A DNA stretch of 64,000 bases from Labrys monachus (lineage in GTDB: Bacteria; Pseudomonadota; Alphaproteobacteria; Rhizobiales; Labraceae). The notes beneath the pieces are model-generated. The model saw only the letters and a program-made list of their open reading frames with translations. It searched no databases and was not told where the DNA came from. The stretch is from NCBI RefSeq assembly GCF_030814655.1, contig NZ_JAUSVK010000001.1, positions 3,367,501 to 3,431,500 of the forward strand. Direction: 5' to 3'. Shown here piece after piece: positions 42,085 to 52,218 of this stretch. The position numbers and the translations under genes are program-made. Positions within the stretch are counted from its first letter, which is position 1; each line of letters opens with the position of its first letter.

Positions 42085-42179
42085 ATGCGCATATAAGCGC
42101 ATTGAGCGGCCCCTCCTTTGCGGGGCGTTCGGCCGGGTGCAGCGAAACCGGCCGATGCATCAAGGGCATATAAGCGCAT
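42085..42179. promoter_or_regulatory. Paired operator-like repeats upstream of the MarR gene
   Basis: GCATATAAGCGCAT occurs twice, at 42089-42102 and 42166-42179, 77 bp apart. The first copy is part of a perfect inverted repeat ATGCGC-ATATAA-GCGCAT (42085-42102). Both lie before the MarR start at 42216; the second would overlap the leader. This fits autoregulation by the MarR protein. Confidence 0.6.
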
Positions 42180-42215
42180 ATCGTGCCGCAGTCGGCTGCG
42201 CCGAGGAGACCATCG

Positions 42216-42665
42216 ATGGAAACGCCGTGCAATTGCCTTGCCTTGCGGCAGGCCGCCAGGCGGGTGACCCAGCTCTACGACCTGGCGCTGGCACCGCTCG
42301 ACCTGCGTGCGACGCAGTATTCGCTTCTCAGCCGGACCGAGGCGCTCGGCCCGATCGCCCTGAACCGGCTGGCCGAGGTGCTGGTGATGGACCGGGCGAC
42401 GCTCGGCCACAATGTGCGCCCCCTCGAAGCGCGCGGGCTTGTCCGGCTGGATGTGGGCGAGGACCGCCGAAGCCGCGAATTGTCGCTCACCGAGGCGGGA
42501 CGCAGCCTGCTGGCCGAAGCGCGGAGCCCGTGGCGCAAGGCGCAGCAGGCTTTCGAGGACGAGATCGGCGCGCAGACCGCATCGGCCCTGCGGGCCCAGC
42601 TCCATCGCGTGGCGGCAACCGAGTTCGCGCTCCCCGGGCGGGAATCCTCGGAGCCGGCGCTTTGA
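42216..42665 (+). CDS. MarR-family transcriptional regulator
   Basis: A 149-residue winged-helix regulator. Helix-turn-helix LNRLAEVLVMDRATLGHNVR (about 50-70) and wing LVRLDVGEDRRSRELSLTEAG (about 80-100) are clear. The N-terminus has two close cysteines (METPCNCLALRQ), unusual for the family and possibly redox- or electrophile-sensitive. The ATG is seven bases from GAGGAG. It lies 40 bp before an MFS efflux gene on the same strand and behind a repeated palindrome, so it likely represses itself and the pump. Confidence 0.9.
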   Translation: METPCNCLALRQAARRVTQLYDLALAPLDLRATQYSLLSRTEALGPIALNRLAEVLVMDRATLGHNVRPLEARGLVRLDVGEDRRSRELSLTEAGRSLLAEARSPWRKAQQAFEDEIGAQTASALRAQLHRVAATEFALPGRESSEPAL

Positions 42666-42705
42666 GAACCCGTCCCCGGCGGCCATTTTGCAGGATATCT
42701 CTGTC

Positions 42706-44322
42706 ATGACGCAACAGGATGCCGCCACCGGTGCGGCCGTTCGTGCCGGATCCGCGCGGTGGGTGACGGGACGCCGTGCGCGCGTGCTGCTCTGCGCCTC
42801 GGGCGTGTCGTTCATGATCATGCTCGATTCCAACATCGTCGCGGTGTCGCTGCCCGCCATCGCCCGCGACCTCGGCGCGGTCTTCGCCGATATCGAATGG
42901 GTGGTCAGCGCCTATGTGCTGACCTTCGCCGCCCTGCTCATGCCCGCCGGCGCCCTGGCCGACCGCTTCGGCCGCCGCCGGCTGCTGATCGCCGGGCTCG
43001 CGGTCTTCACCCTCGCCTCGCTGCTGTGCGGCCTGGCGCCGACCGTCCTCGTCCTCAACGCCGCCCGGGCCTTGCAGGGGGTCGGCGCCGCCATCCAGCT
43101 CAGCGCGGCGCTGGCCGTGCTCGGACATGAATTCCGCGGCCCGGAACGGGCCAGAGCCTTCGCCTTCTGGGGCACGGTGATCGGCGTGGCGGTCGCCGCC
43201 GGCCCTCCCCTCGGCGGGCTGATCACCTCCGCCTTCGGCTGGCGATGGGCCTTCCTCGTCAATGTACCGATCGGCGGGGCGCTCGTCGCGCTGACGGCGT
43301 CCGCGGTCGGGGAATCGCAGGATCCCGATGCCCGCCGGCTCGACATCGCCGGCATCATCCTGCTCGGCAGCGGCCTGTTCTGCCTGGTCTGGGCCCTGAT
43401 CGGGGCGAATGCCGACGGCTGGTCCGGCGAGAGCACGGCGATGAAGCTCGCCGCGGCCGCCGCGCTGCTGGCGCTCTTCGCCGTCGCCGAAACGGTCCAG
43501 CGGCGGCCGATGGTCGATTTCGGGCTGTTCCGGCGGCGCACCTTCCTCGGCAGCAGCGTCGCGATGCTCGGCTTCGCCTCGGCCGCGCAGGTGATGATGA
43601 CCTATCTGCCGCTCTATCTGCAGAACGTCTTCGGGCTCAGCCCGGCCCTTGCGGGGCTCGGCATGCTGCCCTTCGCCCTTCCCTTGTTCTTCTGCCCCCG
43701 CATCGCCGCCGGGCTGGCGATGCGCGTCTCCGGCCGGACATTGCTGGCGGCCGGCCTCGCCGTCGTCGCGGCCGGCAACCTCGCCACCGCGGCGATGGTG
43801 GCGATGCACCTGCCCTATGCCGTCATCGCCGCCGGCATGCTGCTGACCGGGTGCGGCGCCGGCCTGCTCAATGGCGAGACCGCCAAGGTCTCGATGAGCG
43901 TCATACCGCCGGAACGCAGCGGCATGGCCTCCGGCATCGGCGGCACGCTGCGCTTCGTCGGCCTCGTCACCGGCATCACCGGCCTCGGCGCGGTGCTCGC
44001 GGGCGAGACCGGGCGGCAGTTCGCCCGGGCGTCGGCCGCCTCCGGCCTTGCCGATATCGGCAAGGCGGCGGCCCGTTCGATGGTGTCGCGCATCGTCGCC
44101 GGCGATATCGAAGGCGCGGCGGCGCAGGTCGCCGCCCCGGCACGGCTCGCGATCGCCGAGATCGCGCGCCGGAGCTTCGCCTCGGGTTTCGCCACCGTGC
44201 TGCTGGCCGCGGGTGCCATCGCCGTCGCGGCTGCGCTGCTCGCCTTTGTCCTGATCGACGCCCGGGAGACCGCTCCCGCACGCCCGCAGGACGGCGCCGC
44301 GCCTGCAGCACCGGCCGACTGA
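42706..44322 (+). CDS. MFS drug:H+ antiporter, DHA2 (14-helix) family
   Basis: A 538-residue membrane transporter with about fourteen hydrophobic segments. Family motifs are present: LDSNIVAVSLPAIARDLG in helix 1, GALADRFGRRRLLIAG (motif A) between helices 2 and 3, and GPPLGGLITSAFGWRWAFLV (motif C) around helix 5. DHA2 pumps export lipophilic or cationic drugs and dyes. The ATG at 42706 has only a weak AGGA upstream; the frame continues back through the MarR gene but that part is not coding in this register. Co-transcribed with the MarR regulator. Substrates unknown. Confidence 0.9.
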   Translation: MTQQDAATGAAVRAGSARWVTGRRARVLLCASGVSFMIMLDSNIVAVSLPAIARDLGAVFADIEWVVSAYVLTFAALLMPAGALADRFGRRRLLIAGLAVFTLASLLCGLAPTVLVLNAARALQGVGAAIQLSAALAVLGHEFRGPERARAFAFWGTVIGVAVAAGPPLGGLITSAFGWRWAFLVNVPIGGALVALTASAVGESQDPDARRLDIAGIILLGSGLFCLVWALIGANADGWSGESTAMKLAAAAALLALFAVAETVQRRPMVDFGLFRRRTFLGSSVAMLGFASAAQVMMTYLPLYLQNVFGLSPALAGLGMLPFALPLFFCPRIAAGLAMRVSGRTLLAAGLAVVAAGNLATAAMVAMHLPYAVIAAGMLLTGCGAGLLNGETAKVSMSVIPPERSGMASGIGGTLRFVGLVTGITGLGAVLAGETGRQFARASAASGLADIGKAAARSMVSRIVAGDIEGAAAQVAAPARLAIAEIARRSFASGFATVLLAAGAIAVAAALLAFVLIDARETAPARPQDGAAPAAPAD

Positions 44323-44401
44323 GCCGCGCACCCTCCCGCTGAACCCGGCACGCACCTTGCGTGTTGAGGCGGGACAGGCTCCAATGCGGCGAGGCGATCC
44401 C

Positions 44402-44851
44402 ATGACGGACAGCGACCCCTTCGATCTCGAACGCTTCGTGACGGCGCAGGCCTCCGTCTTCGATACGGCGATCGAGGAACTGAAAGGCGGCCGCAAGCGG
44501 AGCCACTGGATGTGGTTCGTCTTTCCGCAATTGCGCGGCCTCGGCCGATCGCCGACCGCGACGTTCTACGGCATCGCCTCGCTCGACGAGGCCCGAGCCT
44601 ATCTCGGGCATGCGCTGCTCGGCCCGCGACTGCACCTGGCCACCGACACGACGCTGCGGATAGCCGGGCGGTCGCTGAACGCGATCTTCGGCTCGCCCGA
44701 CGACATCAAGTTCCACTCGTCGATGACGCTCTTCGCCGTCGCTACGGGCGACGACCGAGCCCCGTTCTCCACCGCGCTCGATCGCTGGTGCGGCGGTCGC
44801 ATGGACGGGGCGACGCTCGCGCTTCTCGGCATGCCCGGCCGCGGCGGATAG
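44402..44851 (+). CDS. DUF1810 family protein
   Basis: A 149-residue soluble protein. The DUF1810 pattern is clear: DPFDLERFVTAQ at the start, then GGRKRSHWMWFVFPQLRGLG, the ALLGPRL segment and FGSPDDIKFHSSMTLFA. No catalytic role is established for the family. The ATG at 44402 is seven bases from GAGG; a frame open from 44357 adds only 15 residues with no ribosome site. It follows the MFS gene by 79 bp on the same strand. Confidence 0.85.
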   Translation: MTDSDPFDLERFVTAQASVFDTAIEELKGGRKRSHWMWFVFPQLRGLGRSPTATFYGIASLDEARAYLGHALLGPRLHLATDTTLRIAGRSLNAIFGSPDDIKFHSSMTLFAVATGDDRAPFSTALDRWCGGRMDGATLALLGMPGRGG

Positions 44852-44863
44852 AACGGATCGGGG

Positions 44864-44945
44864 TTCGGACCCGGGTCGATCTGCCCGCGGGCCGGAAAGC
44901 GGCACGGATGCCCATTCAGCACTGAAACATCGACCCGGGTTCGAA
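44864..44945. repeat. Inverted repeat with 17-bp arms
   Basis: TTCGGACCCGGGTCGAT (44864-44880) is matched by the complement of 44929-44945 with one mismatch, around a 48-bp centre. A second small hairpin (GGGAG-TCCAA-CTCCC) follows. It lies between the DUF1810 and BI-1 genes, upstream of the FixK-type box, and may end transcription from the left. Confidence 0.5.
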
Positions 44946-44968
44946 GCCCGGGAGTCCAACTCCCGTGC

Positions 44969-44982
44969 TTGATGGGAATCAA
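44969..44982. promoter_or_regulatory. FixK/FNR box upstream of the BI-1 gene
   Basis: TTGATGGGAATCAA is a perfect TTGAT-N4-ATCAA palindrome, 110 bp before the BI-1 start codon and with no other gene nearby to serve. Confidence 0.75.
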
Positions 44983-45092
44983 TGCCCGGCCCCGGCAGGC
45001 TGCCATCCTGCGATCGCGACAGGTCAGGCAGCCTCATTTCCTGACCTTTCCCCGTCGGCGTCGGAGGCGGATCAATCGTCAGGAGCAAAGGC

Positions 45093-45824
45093 ATGTCCCA
45101 GCAATTCCAGAACCCGCCCGACCGTTCGGCTCTTCGCGACAGTTTCGCCTCGCACGATCCCGGCAGCGACCAGAGACTTCGGCAATACATGCTGCAGGTC
45201 TACAATTTCATGGTCGCCGGGCTGGTCCTGAGCGGGCTCGCCGCCTCTCTCGCGATCGCCACGGGCTTCTATCAGCAGATCGCCGGCACCTTCGCCATCT
45301 GGCTGGTGATGCTCGCCCCGCTTGTCGCCATCTTCTTCCTGACCATCCGCATCGAGCGATTGAGCCTGGGCGCGGCCCAGGCCATCTTCTGGATCTATGC
45401 CGTTCTGATGGGCCTGTCCCTCGCCGGCATCTTCCTGGTCTATACGGGCACCAGCATCGCGTTCACCTTCTTCATCGCCGCGGCCACCTTCGGCGCCATG
45501 AGCCTCTACGGCTATACGACGGGGCAGGATCTGACACGCTTCGGCTCCTTCCTCTTCATGGGGCTGATCGGCATCGTCCTGGCCGGCCTCGTCAATCTGT
45601 TTCTCGCCTCCTCGGCTTTCCAGTTCGCCATCTCGGTCGTCGGCGTCGTTCTGTTCACCGGCCTCACCGCCTACGACACGCAGCGTATCCGGGATGTCTA
45701 TCTCGAAAGCGATTCCGAACTCGTCGCCGGCAAGAAGGCGGTGATCGGCGCTCTGACGCTCTATCTCGACTTCGTCAATCTGTTCGTCATGCTGCTGAAA
45801 TTCACCGGCGACCGGCGCCGCTAG
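45093..45824 (+). CDS. Bax inhibitor-1/YccA family membrane protein
   Basis: A 243-residue inner-membrane protein with a soluble N-terminus of about 35 residues and about seven hydrophobic segments. The family signature appears in the middle (FTFFIAAATFGAMSLYGY) and near the end (GLTAYDTQRIRDVY). Bacterial members behave as pH-sensitive calcium leak channels or interact with the FtsH protease. AGGAG lies seven bases before the ATG. A perfect FixK/FNR box at 44969-44982 makes low-oxygen induction likely. Confidence 0.92.
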   Translation: MSQQFQNPPDRSALRDSFASHDPGSDQRLRQYMLQVYNFMVAGLVLSGLAASLAIATGFYQQIAGTFAIWLVMLAPLVAIFFLTIRIERLSLGAAQAIFWIYAVLMGLSLAGIFLVYTGTSIAFTFFIAAATFGAMSLYGYTTGQDLTRFGSFLFMGLIGIVLAGLVNLFLASSAFQFAISVVGVVLFTGLTAYDTQRIRDVYLESDSELVAGKKAVIGALTLYLDFVNLFVMLLKFTGDRRR

Positions 45825-45873
45825 CGATGGGGCCGGGCCGCCGCATGGGCCTGTTTTAAGAGCACGGAGCGCT

Positions 45874-46404
45874 CTACGGCATCTTCGATTTCAGCGTGAT
45901 CGTTTCGCCGTCGACGACGAAGGTGCCATAGCCGCGATGATGGATGGTGCGGCGCTCGGTCCGCGCCGGATCGGTCCAGGCCTTCACCACCTCGAGCACG
46001 AACAGATCATATCGGTTCACAAGGCGCGTCTCCACCACCCGGCATTCGAGATTGGCGAGACACTCGGCGATCAGCGGCGCCGCGACATGCTGGGCGGGAA
46101 GCGGGCTGAGCCCGATCGTGCCGAACTTGTCGACGTCCCGCCCGGAACAATTGCCCACCGCGACCACCTTGGCCGCGAGGTCGACCGTGGGAATGGCGAT
46201 GACGCATTCCCGCGTCGCCCGCAGGGCCGCGAAACTGTAGTCGCCCTGGCTGACGACGCAGGCCACCAGAGGCGGCGTGAATTCCACCATCATGTGCCAG
46301 GACATCGTCATGACGTTGCGGCGCCCTCCGCGCGCCGTCGTCAGCAGCACCACTGGCCCCGGTTCGAGCCATTGATACACCTTGGACAGCGGCAGTTCCT
46401 GCAT
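45874..46404 (-). CDS. Flavin reductase family (FMN-binding) protein
   Basis: A 176-residue protein with the split-barrel FMN-binding fold. The family pattern is GPVVLLTTARGGRRNVMTMSW (about 17-37), PPLVACVVSQGDYSF, and a late segment LFVLEVVKAWTD. Such proteins reduce FMN with NAD(P)H for a partner monooxygenase, or serve as small flavoproteins. GGAGG precedes the ATG at 46404. It converges with the BI-1 gene and follows the nitroreductase gene on the same strand with 136 bp between, so the two may share a message. Confidence 0.87.
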   Translation of the reverse strand: MQELPLSKVYQWLEPGPVVLLTTARGGRRNVMTMSWHMMVEFTPPLVACVVSQGDYSFAALRATRECVIAIPTVDLAAKVVAVGNCSGRDVDKFGTIGLSPLPAQHVAAPLIAECLANLECRVVETRLVNRYDLFVLEVVKAWTDPARTERRTIHHRGYGTFVVDGETITLKSKMP

Positions 46405-46540
46405 GACGGTAACCTCCCGGCTTTGATCCGCCCGTGAATCGGCTTGCTGCGGCAGCCGCCACGCCTGTACGGCGACGCAGCCGGGAAGAGGCGGGACGGG
46501 CCGTCACGGAGCCGCCCGCCTCGTGTGCGCCCGTCCGCCC

Positions 46541-47092
46541 TCACCGGCACCAGGTGATGGCGGGCGGCCTGCGGGGCGTGGCGGCCGGCCTTGCACGGGG
46601 ATGGCCGACGATGATCGGTGCGACCGGGGTCAGATCCGCGGAAATGCCGAGTTCCGCCTTGACGGAAGCCTCCGCGAGCCACGGGCGCGCCAGGCCGATC
46701 CAACAGGTTCCGAGCCCTTCGGCATGCGCCGCCAGCATCAGGCTTTCGCCGGCGAGACAGCAATCTTCGGCCGACTGGCGATCGCCGCCGGCGGCGCACA
46801 CGATCACCAGCGCCGCCGCCCCGTGGAAGATCTCGAAACTATGGTCGGCGAGATGGCCGGCCATGGGCGATCCCGGCGCGACATGCGCGAGCGCGTGGCG
46901 TCGGGCCTGCTCCGAGAGGTCGCGCAGCCGCGCCGTCCCCTGCACGACGGCGAAGGCCCATGGCTGCCGATTCATGGCGCTCGGGGCCAGGACCGCCGCG
47001 GCGACGAGGCCTTCGATGGCGGTGGCAGTGACCGGCTCGTCCGTGAAGTCCCGGACCGCGCGCCGCGTCTTCAAAGCTTCCATCAGGTCCAT
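46541..47092 (-). CDS. Nitroreductase family protein
   Basis: A 183-residue FMN-dependent oxidoreductase. Typical features are the N-terminal basic SRRS-like loop (here KTRRAVRDF, residues 8-16), APSAMNRQPWAFAVV (about 37-51) and the later GLGTCWIGLARPWL. Members reduce nitroaromatics, quinones or enones with NAD(P)H. GAGGG lies seven bases before the ATG. A FixK-type site at 47156-47169 is 64 bp upstream; nitroreductases of this kind recur in low-oxygen regulons of alphaproteobacteria. Natural substrate unknown. Confidence 0.88.
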   Translation of the reverse strand: MDLMEALKTRRAVRDFTDEPVTATAIEGLVAAAVLAPSAMNRQPWAFAVVQGTARLRDLSEQARRHALAHVAPGSPMAGHLADHSFEIFHGAAALVIVCAAGGDRQSAEDCCLAGESLMLAAHAEGLGTCWIGLARPWLAEASVKAELGISADLTPVAPIIVGHPRARPAATPRRPPAITWCR

Positions 47093-47155
47093 GGCCCATC
47101 CCTCGCAATTATGGTCGACGTGCCGTCAGTCTGGATGAAAGCGCGGACGGCATCT

Positions 47156-47169
47156 TGATGCATCGCAAG
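47156..47169. promoter_or_regulatory. FixK-type box between nitroreductase and 47279 genes
   Basis: TTGATGCATCGCAA fits the relaxed FixK pattern TTG[AC]-N6-[TG]CAA. It is 64 bp from the nitroreductase start and 110 bp from the divergent gene at 47279. Confidence 0.5.
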
Positions 47170-47278
47170 GGGGCGATTCGCGTGACGGCGGCCATTCCCT
47201 CCGGTGCCTTGCGCGGCATCAATGTCCCTGCGCCTTCGCCGTGCACCTCTCTGGGATGCACAAAGGGGAAGCCGGGCG

Positions 47279-47905
47279 ATGACACACCGCATGCAGGCAT
47301 TGGCGAGCGAAATCGTGCGGCTTCAGGCCGAACTGGACCAGGAAATCGAAAGGCGCCGCAAGGTGCTCGGCTGGACGCTGAAGGAACGGATCGTCGAGTT
47401 CGAACATGGCGTCGCCATCGAGCATCGCCGCCTGCGCACCGGAATCGTGAGCTTCCTGGCGAGATCCTCGCTCGCCACCATCCTGACGGCGCCCGTCATC
47501 TATTCGCTGATCCTGCCGTTCCTGGTGATCGACGCGTGGGTCAGCCTCTATCAGGCGGTTTGCTTCAGGGCCTATGGGATCCCGAGGGTCAGACGGTCGG
47601 ATTATATCGCGTTCGATCGCCAGCACCTGCGCTATCTCAACTGGATCGAGGCCGCGAATTGTCTCTATTGCGGCTATGTCAACGGCCTGATCGCCTATAT
47701 CCGCGAGATCGCCAGCCGCACAGAGCAATATTGGTGCCCGATCAAGCACGCCCTGCGGATCACCGATCCGCACCGGCGCTACCATGAATTCCTCGAGTAT
47801 GGCGATGCCGACGGCTATCGTGCCCGGCTCCAGGAGTTCCGGAGGCGGCTGCAGGCCGAGCCGGAGGCACGCGCGGATCATCCGCAGCCGGGAGGCGGCG
47901 CATAG
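47279..47905 (+). CDS. Conserved hypothetical protein with membrane segment and CxxC
   Basis: A 208-residue protein I do not recognise. Residues 1-55 are a charged, probably coiled helix (ALASEIVRLQAELDQEIERR). Residues about 65-100 form one or two hydrophobic segments (LATILTAPVIYSLILPFLVI). Then come an Arg-rich turn and a soluble part with EAANCLYCGYVNGL, whose Cys pair is spaced as C-x2-C, and a helical C-terminus ending Gly-rich. It could bind metal or be redox-active at the inner face of the membrane. AAGGGG lies about ten bases before the ATG. Divergent from the nitroreductase gene with a FixK-type box between. Confidence 0.75.
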   Translation: MTHRMQALASEIVRLQAELDQEIERRRKVLGWTLKERIVEFEHGVAIEHRRLRTGIVSFLARSSLATILTAPVIYSLILPFLVIDAWVSLYQAVCFRAYGIPRVRRSDYIAFDRQHLRYLNWIEAANCLYCGYVNGLIAYIREIASRTEQYWCPIKHALRITDPHRRYHEFLEYGDADGYRARLQEFRRRLQAEPEARADHPQPGGGA

Positions 47906-47976
47906 GGCCTTTCGGTCTCGCGCGGGGGCCGCACCGTCCTCCGATGGGACAGGCCGGGCGCGCCGCAGACCCGCTC

Positions 47977-50412
<2,436 letters not shown>

Positions 50413-50470
50413 GAGCGGGGCTCCATATTCCCAATTCGAGCCACGATGCCCGGATTCCCGAAGTCCTCTC

Positions 50471-50484
50471 TTGATCTGCGTCAA
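50471..50484. promoter_or_regulatory. FixK/FNR box proximal to ppsA
   Basis: TTGATCTGCGTCAA matches TTG[AC]-N6-[TG]CAA. It is 59 bp from the ppsA start codon, a fitting distance for activation of that gene. Confidence 0.65.
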
Positions 50485-50583
50485 GGCGGGGAATCCGCGG
50501 AGCTCTCGGCACGGATGCCGCTCCGGGCACTCTGATTTCCTCGAGCGATCCGGCTGCCCTTCCCCATCGAACGCGACCGGACC

Positions 50584-50597
50584 TTGATGGAAATCAA
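50584..50597. promoter_or_regulatory. FixK/FNR box proximal to the hydroxyacyl dehydrogenase gene
   Basis: TTGATGGAAATCAA is a perfect TTGAT-N4-ATCAA palindrome, 105 bp before the plus-strand dehydrogenase gene. With 50471-50484 it gives one box per direction in the divergent region. Confidence 0.75.
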
Positions 50598-50702
50598 CGC
50601 CGAGCGGCACGCCGCGGCGTCTAGCTCGTCGGAACGCGGAGAGCCGCCGCGACGCTCTCGAACGAGGATGCAACCCGGGGGGCTCGGATCGAGGAATACG
50701 CG

Positions 50703-51782
50703 ATGAACAGTACATCCAATGCCGACGTTCGGCGTGTCGCCGTGATCGGGGCCGGCACCATCGGCGCGAGTTGGGCCGCCTGCTTCCTGGCACGGGGGCT
50801 GGATGTCGTGGTGAGCGATCCGGCGCCGGGAGCGGCCGACGGCGTGCGGCGAATGATTGCGGAGGCGTGGCCGGCGCTGACGGCGCTCGGCACCTCGCCG
50901 AACGCCGACCCGACGGCCTGGCGTTTCGAGGCCGATCCGGCCGCCGCGGTCGCCGGCGTGGACTTCGTCCAGGAGAGCACGCCCGAACGGTATGACGTGA
51001 AACAGAAGCTGCTGCCGCTGATCGATGCCGTCCTGTCGCCGGACGTCGTCATCGCATCCAGCTCGTCCGGCCTCCTCGTCAGCCGGCTCTCGGAAGGATG
51101 CCGTTTCCCCGAACGGTGCATCATCGGCCATCCCTTCAATCCGCCCCATCTCATTCCCCTCGTGGAAGTGGTCGGCGGGACGAAGGCGAGCCGCGCGGCG
51201 ATCGACAGGGCGATGGCCTTCTATCGGGCGGCCGGCAAGCATCCGATCGAAATCCGCAAGGAGGTTCCGGGTCACGTCTCCAACCGGCTCCAGGCGGCTC
51301 TCTGGCGGGAAGCGATCTATCTCGTCCAGGAGGGCGTGGCATCGGTGGCGGACGTCGATGCGGCGGTCAGCGAAGGTCCGGGGCTCCGCTGGGCCCTGAT
51401 GGGCCCCCATATGACGTTTCATCTCGGCGGCGGCGCCGGCGGCATGAACCATTTCCTCCGTCATCTCCTTCCCGCCGTCGAAAGCTGGTGGACGGATCTC
51501 GGCTCTCCGACCATGACGGACGACCTGCAGCGCCGCCTGGTGGAAGGCGTCGATGAGGAAGCGGACGGACAGTCGATCGCCGAACTGGAGCGCTGGCGCG
51601 ACGGCCTTCTGGAGCAGATCATCGTCCTGCGCCGGAACGCCGCCGCCAAGCTCGAGGCAGCCAGGGAGAGGGAGCGCGTGGAGGCGAGGCTCGACGAGAC
51701 CTTTCCGGCGAGCGATGCGCTCTCCGTCACCCGCGAGCTGCCGGAGCAGGACATCACGCCGAACCCCAAGGCCGGCGAATAG
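50703..51782 (+). CDS. 3-hydroxyacyl-CoA/carnitine-type dehydrogenase
   Basis: A 359-residue NAD-dependent dehydrogenase. Rossmann motif VAVIGAGTIGASWAACFLAR (12-31), then QESTPERYDVKQ and IGHPFNPPHLIPLVEVV with the catalytic His (about 143). The pattern is nearest to L-carnitine and lambda-crystallin-type dehydrogenases rather than full FadB enzymes. The last 40 residues are an extension with ARLDETFPASDALSVTR; tails with ETFPASD-like motifs recur on unrelated small proteins of Rhizobiales. A perfect FixK/FNR box lies 105 bp upstream. True substrate unknown; a 3-hydroxy acid derivative is likely. Confidence 0.85.
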   Translation: MNSTSNADVRRVAVIGAGTIGASWAACFLARGLDVVVSDPAPGAADGVRRMIAEAWPALTALGTSPNADPTAWRFEADPAAAVAGVDFVQESTPERYDVKQKLLPLIDAVLSPDVVIASSSSGLLVSRLSEGCRFPERCIIGHPFNPPHLIPLVEVVGGTKASRAAIDRAMAFYRAAGKHPIEIRKEVPGHVSNRLQAALWREAIYLVQEGVASVADVDAAVSEGPGLRWALMGPHMTFHLGGGAGGMNHFLRHLLPAVESWWTDLGSPTMTDDLQRRLVEGVDEEADGQSIAELERWRDGLLEQIIVLRRNAAAKLEAARERERVEARLDETFPASDALSVTRELPEQDITPNPKAGE

Positions 51783-51906
51783 TCGAGGCCCCTGCCCGGT
51801 CGGGTCTCTACGGCTCGGCGCGCCTCGACGGCTGGGTTCCATCGCATCCCGGCGGTGCGGGGCAATCGCATTTGGAAACGACGGGTCATTCCGGAGGCGA
51901 TGCAGC

Positions 51907-51934
51907 ACCTGCGTGATGCAACCTGCGTGATGCA
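51907..51934. repeat. Tandem 14-bp duplication
   Basis: ACCTGCGTGATGCA is repeated head to tail without a gap. It lies in non-coding DNA between convergent genes. No function is apparent. Confidence 0.7.
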
Positions 51935-52029
51935 TCGCAGATCCGGGATCCCTCCGCGGGAAGAGGAGGAAGAAGCCGCTTCCGCCGACGGTCCCGTGCG
52001 CGCCCTTCGAGGACGAAGGCCGCCACCGG

Positions 52030-52053
52030 GGATGCTTCTTGGGATGCTTCTTG
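52030..52053. repeat. Tandem 12-bp duplication
   Basis: GGGATGCTTCTT is repeated head to tail without a gap, about 100 bp from the other tandem duplication in the same gap. Confidence 0.7.
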
Positions 52054-52157
52054 CGCCCGCAGCCTCATCCGCCCGGAAGCGGCGACGACTTCCGCCGGCG
52101 CCTCGCCGAAGCTTTCGCCGCCGATCGATGTCCCGCGGTCGGATCTCACATGACGGA

Positions 52158-52204
52158 CGAGGCGTGGTCGAGGCGCTTGCAGCAATCACCTCGACCACGC
52201 CTCG
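52158..52204 (-). terminator. Strong stem-loop after the zinc dehydrogenase gene
   Basis: CGAGGCGTGGTCGAGG (52158-52173) pairs perfectly with CCTCGACCACGCCTCG (52189-52204), a 16-bp stem with a 15-nt loop. It starts 14 bp after the stop codon of the leftward dehydrogenase gene. There is no U-run, but the stability suggests a terminator or 3'-end protector. Confidence 0.6.
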
Positions 52205-52218
52205 GAAGGTTCGATCTC

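Larger units (their letters stand above)
51783..52218. other. 436-bp gap between convergent genes
   Basis: No frame here is convincing as a gene. The gap holds two tandem duplications, ACCTGCGTGATGCA twice (51907-51934) and GGGATGCTTCTT twice (52030-52053), and a 16-bp-stem hairpin next to the zinc dehydrogenase gene. The duplicated words look like recent slippage in unselected DNA. Confidence 0.6.

Noticed and set aside
44934-44950. tRNA T-arm-like CCGGG-TTCGAAG-CCCGG
   Set aside because: There is no matching acceptor stem, D-arm or anticodon arm upstream; it is part of the 44864-44945 inverted repeat.
51853-52150. Short frames in the gap between the two dehydrogenase genes
   Set aside because: They contain tandem slippage duplications and have no ribosome sites or conserved-looking motifs.
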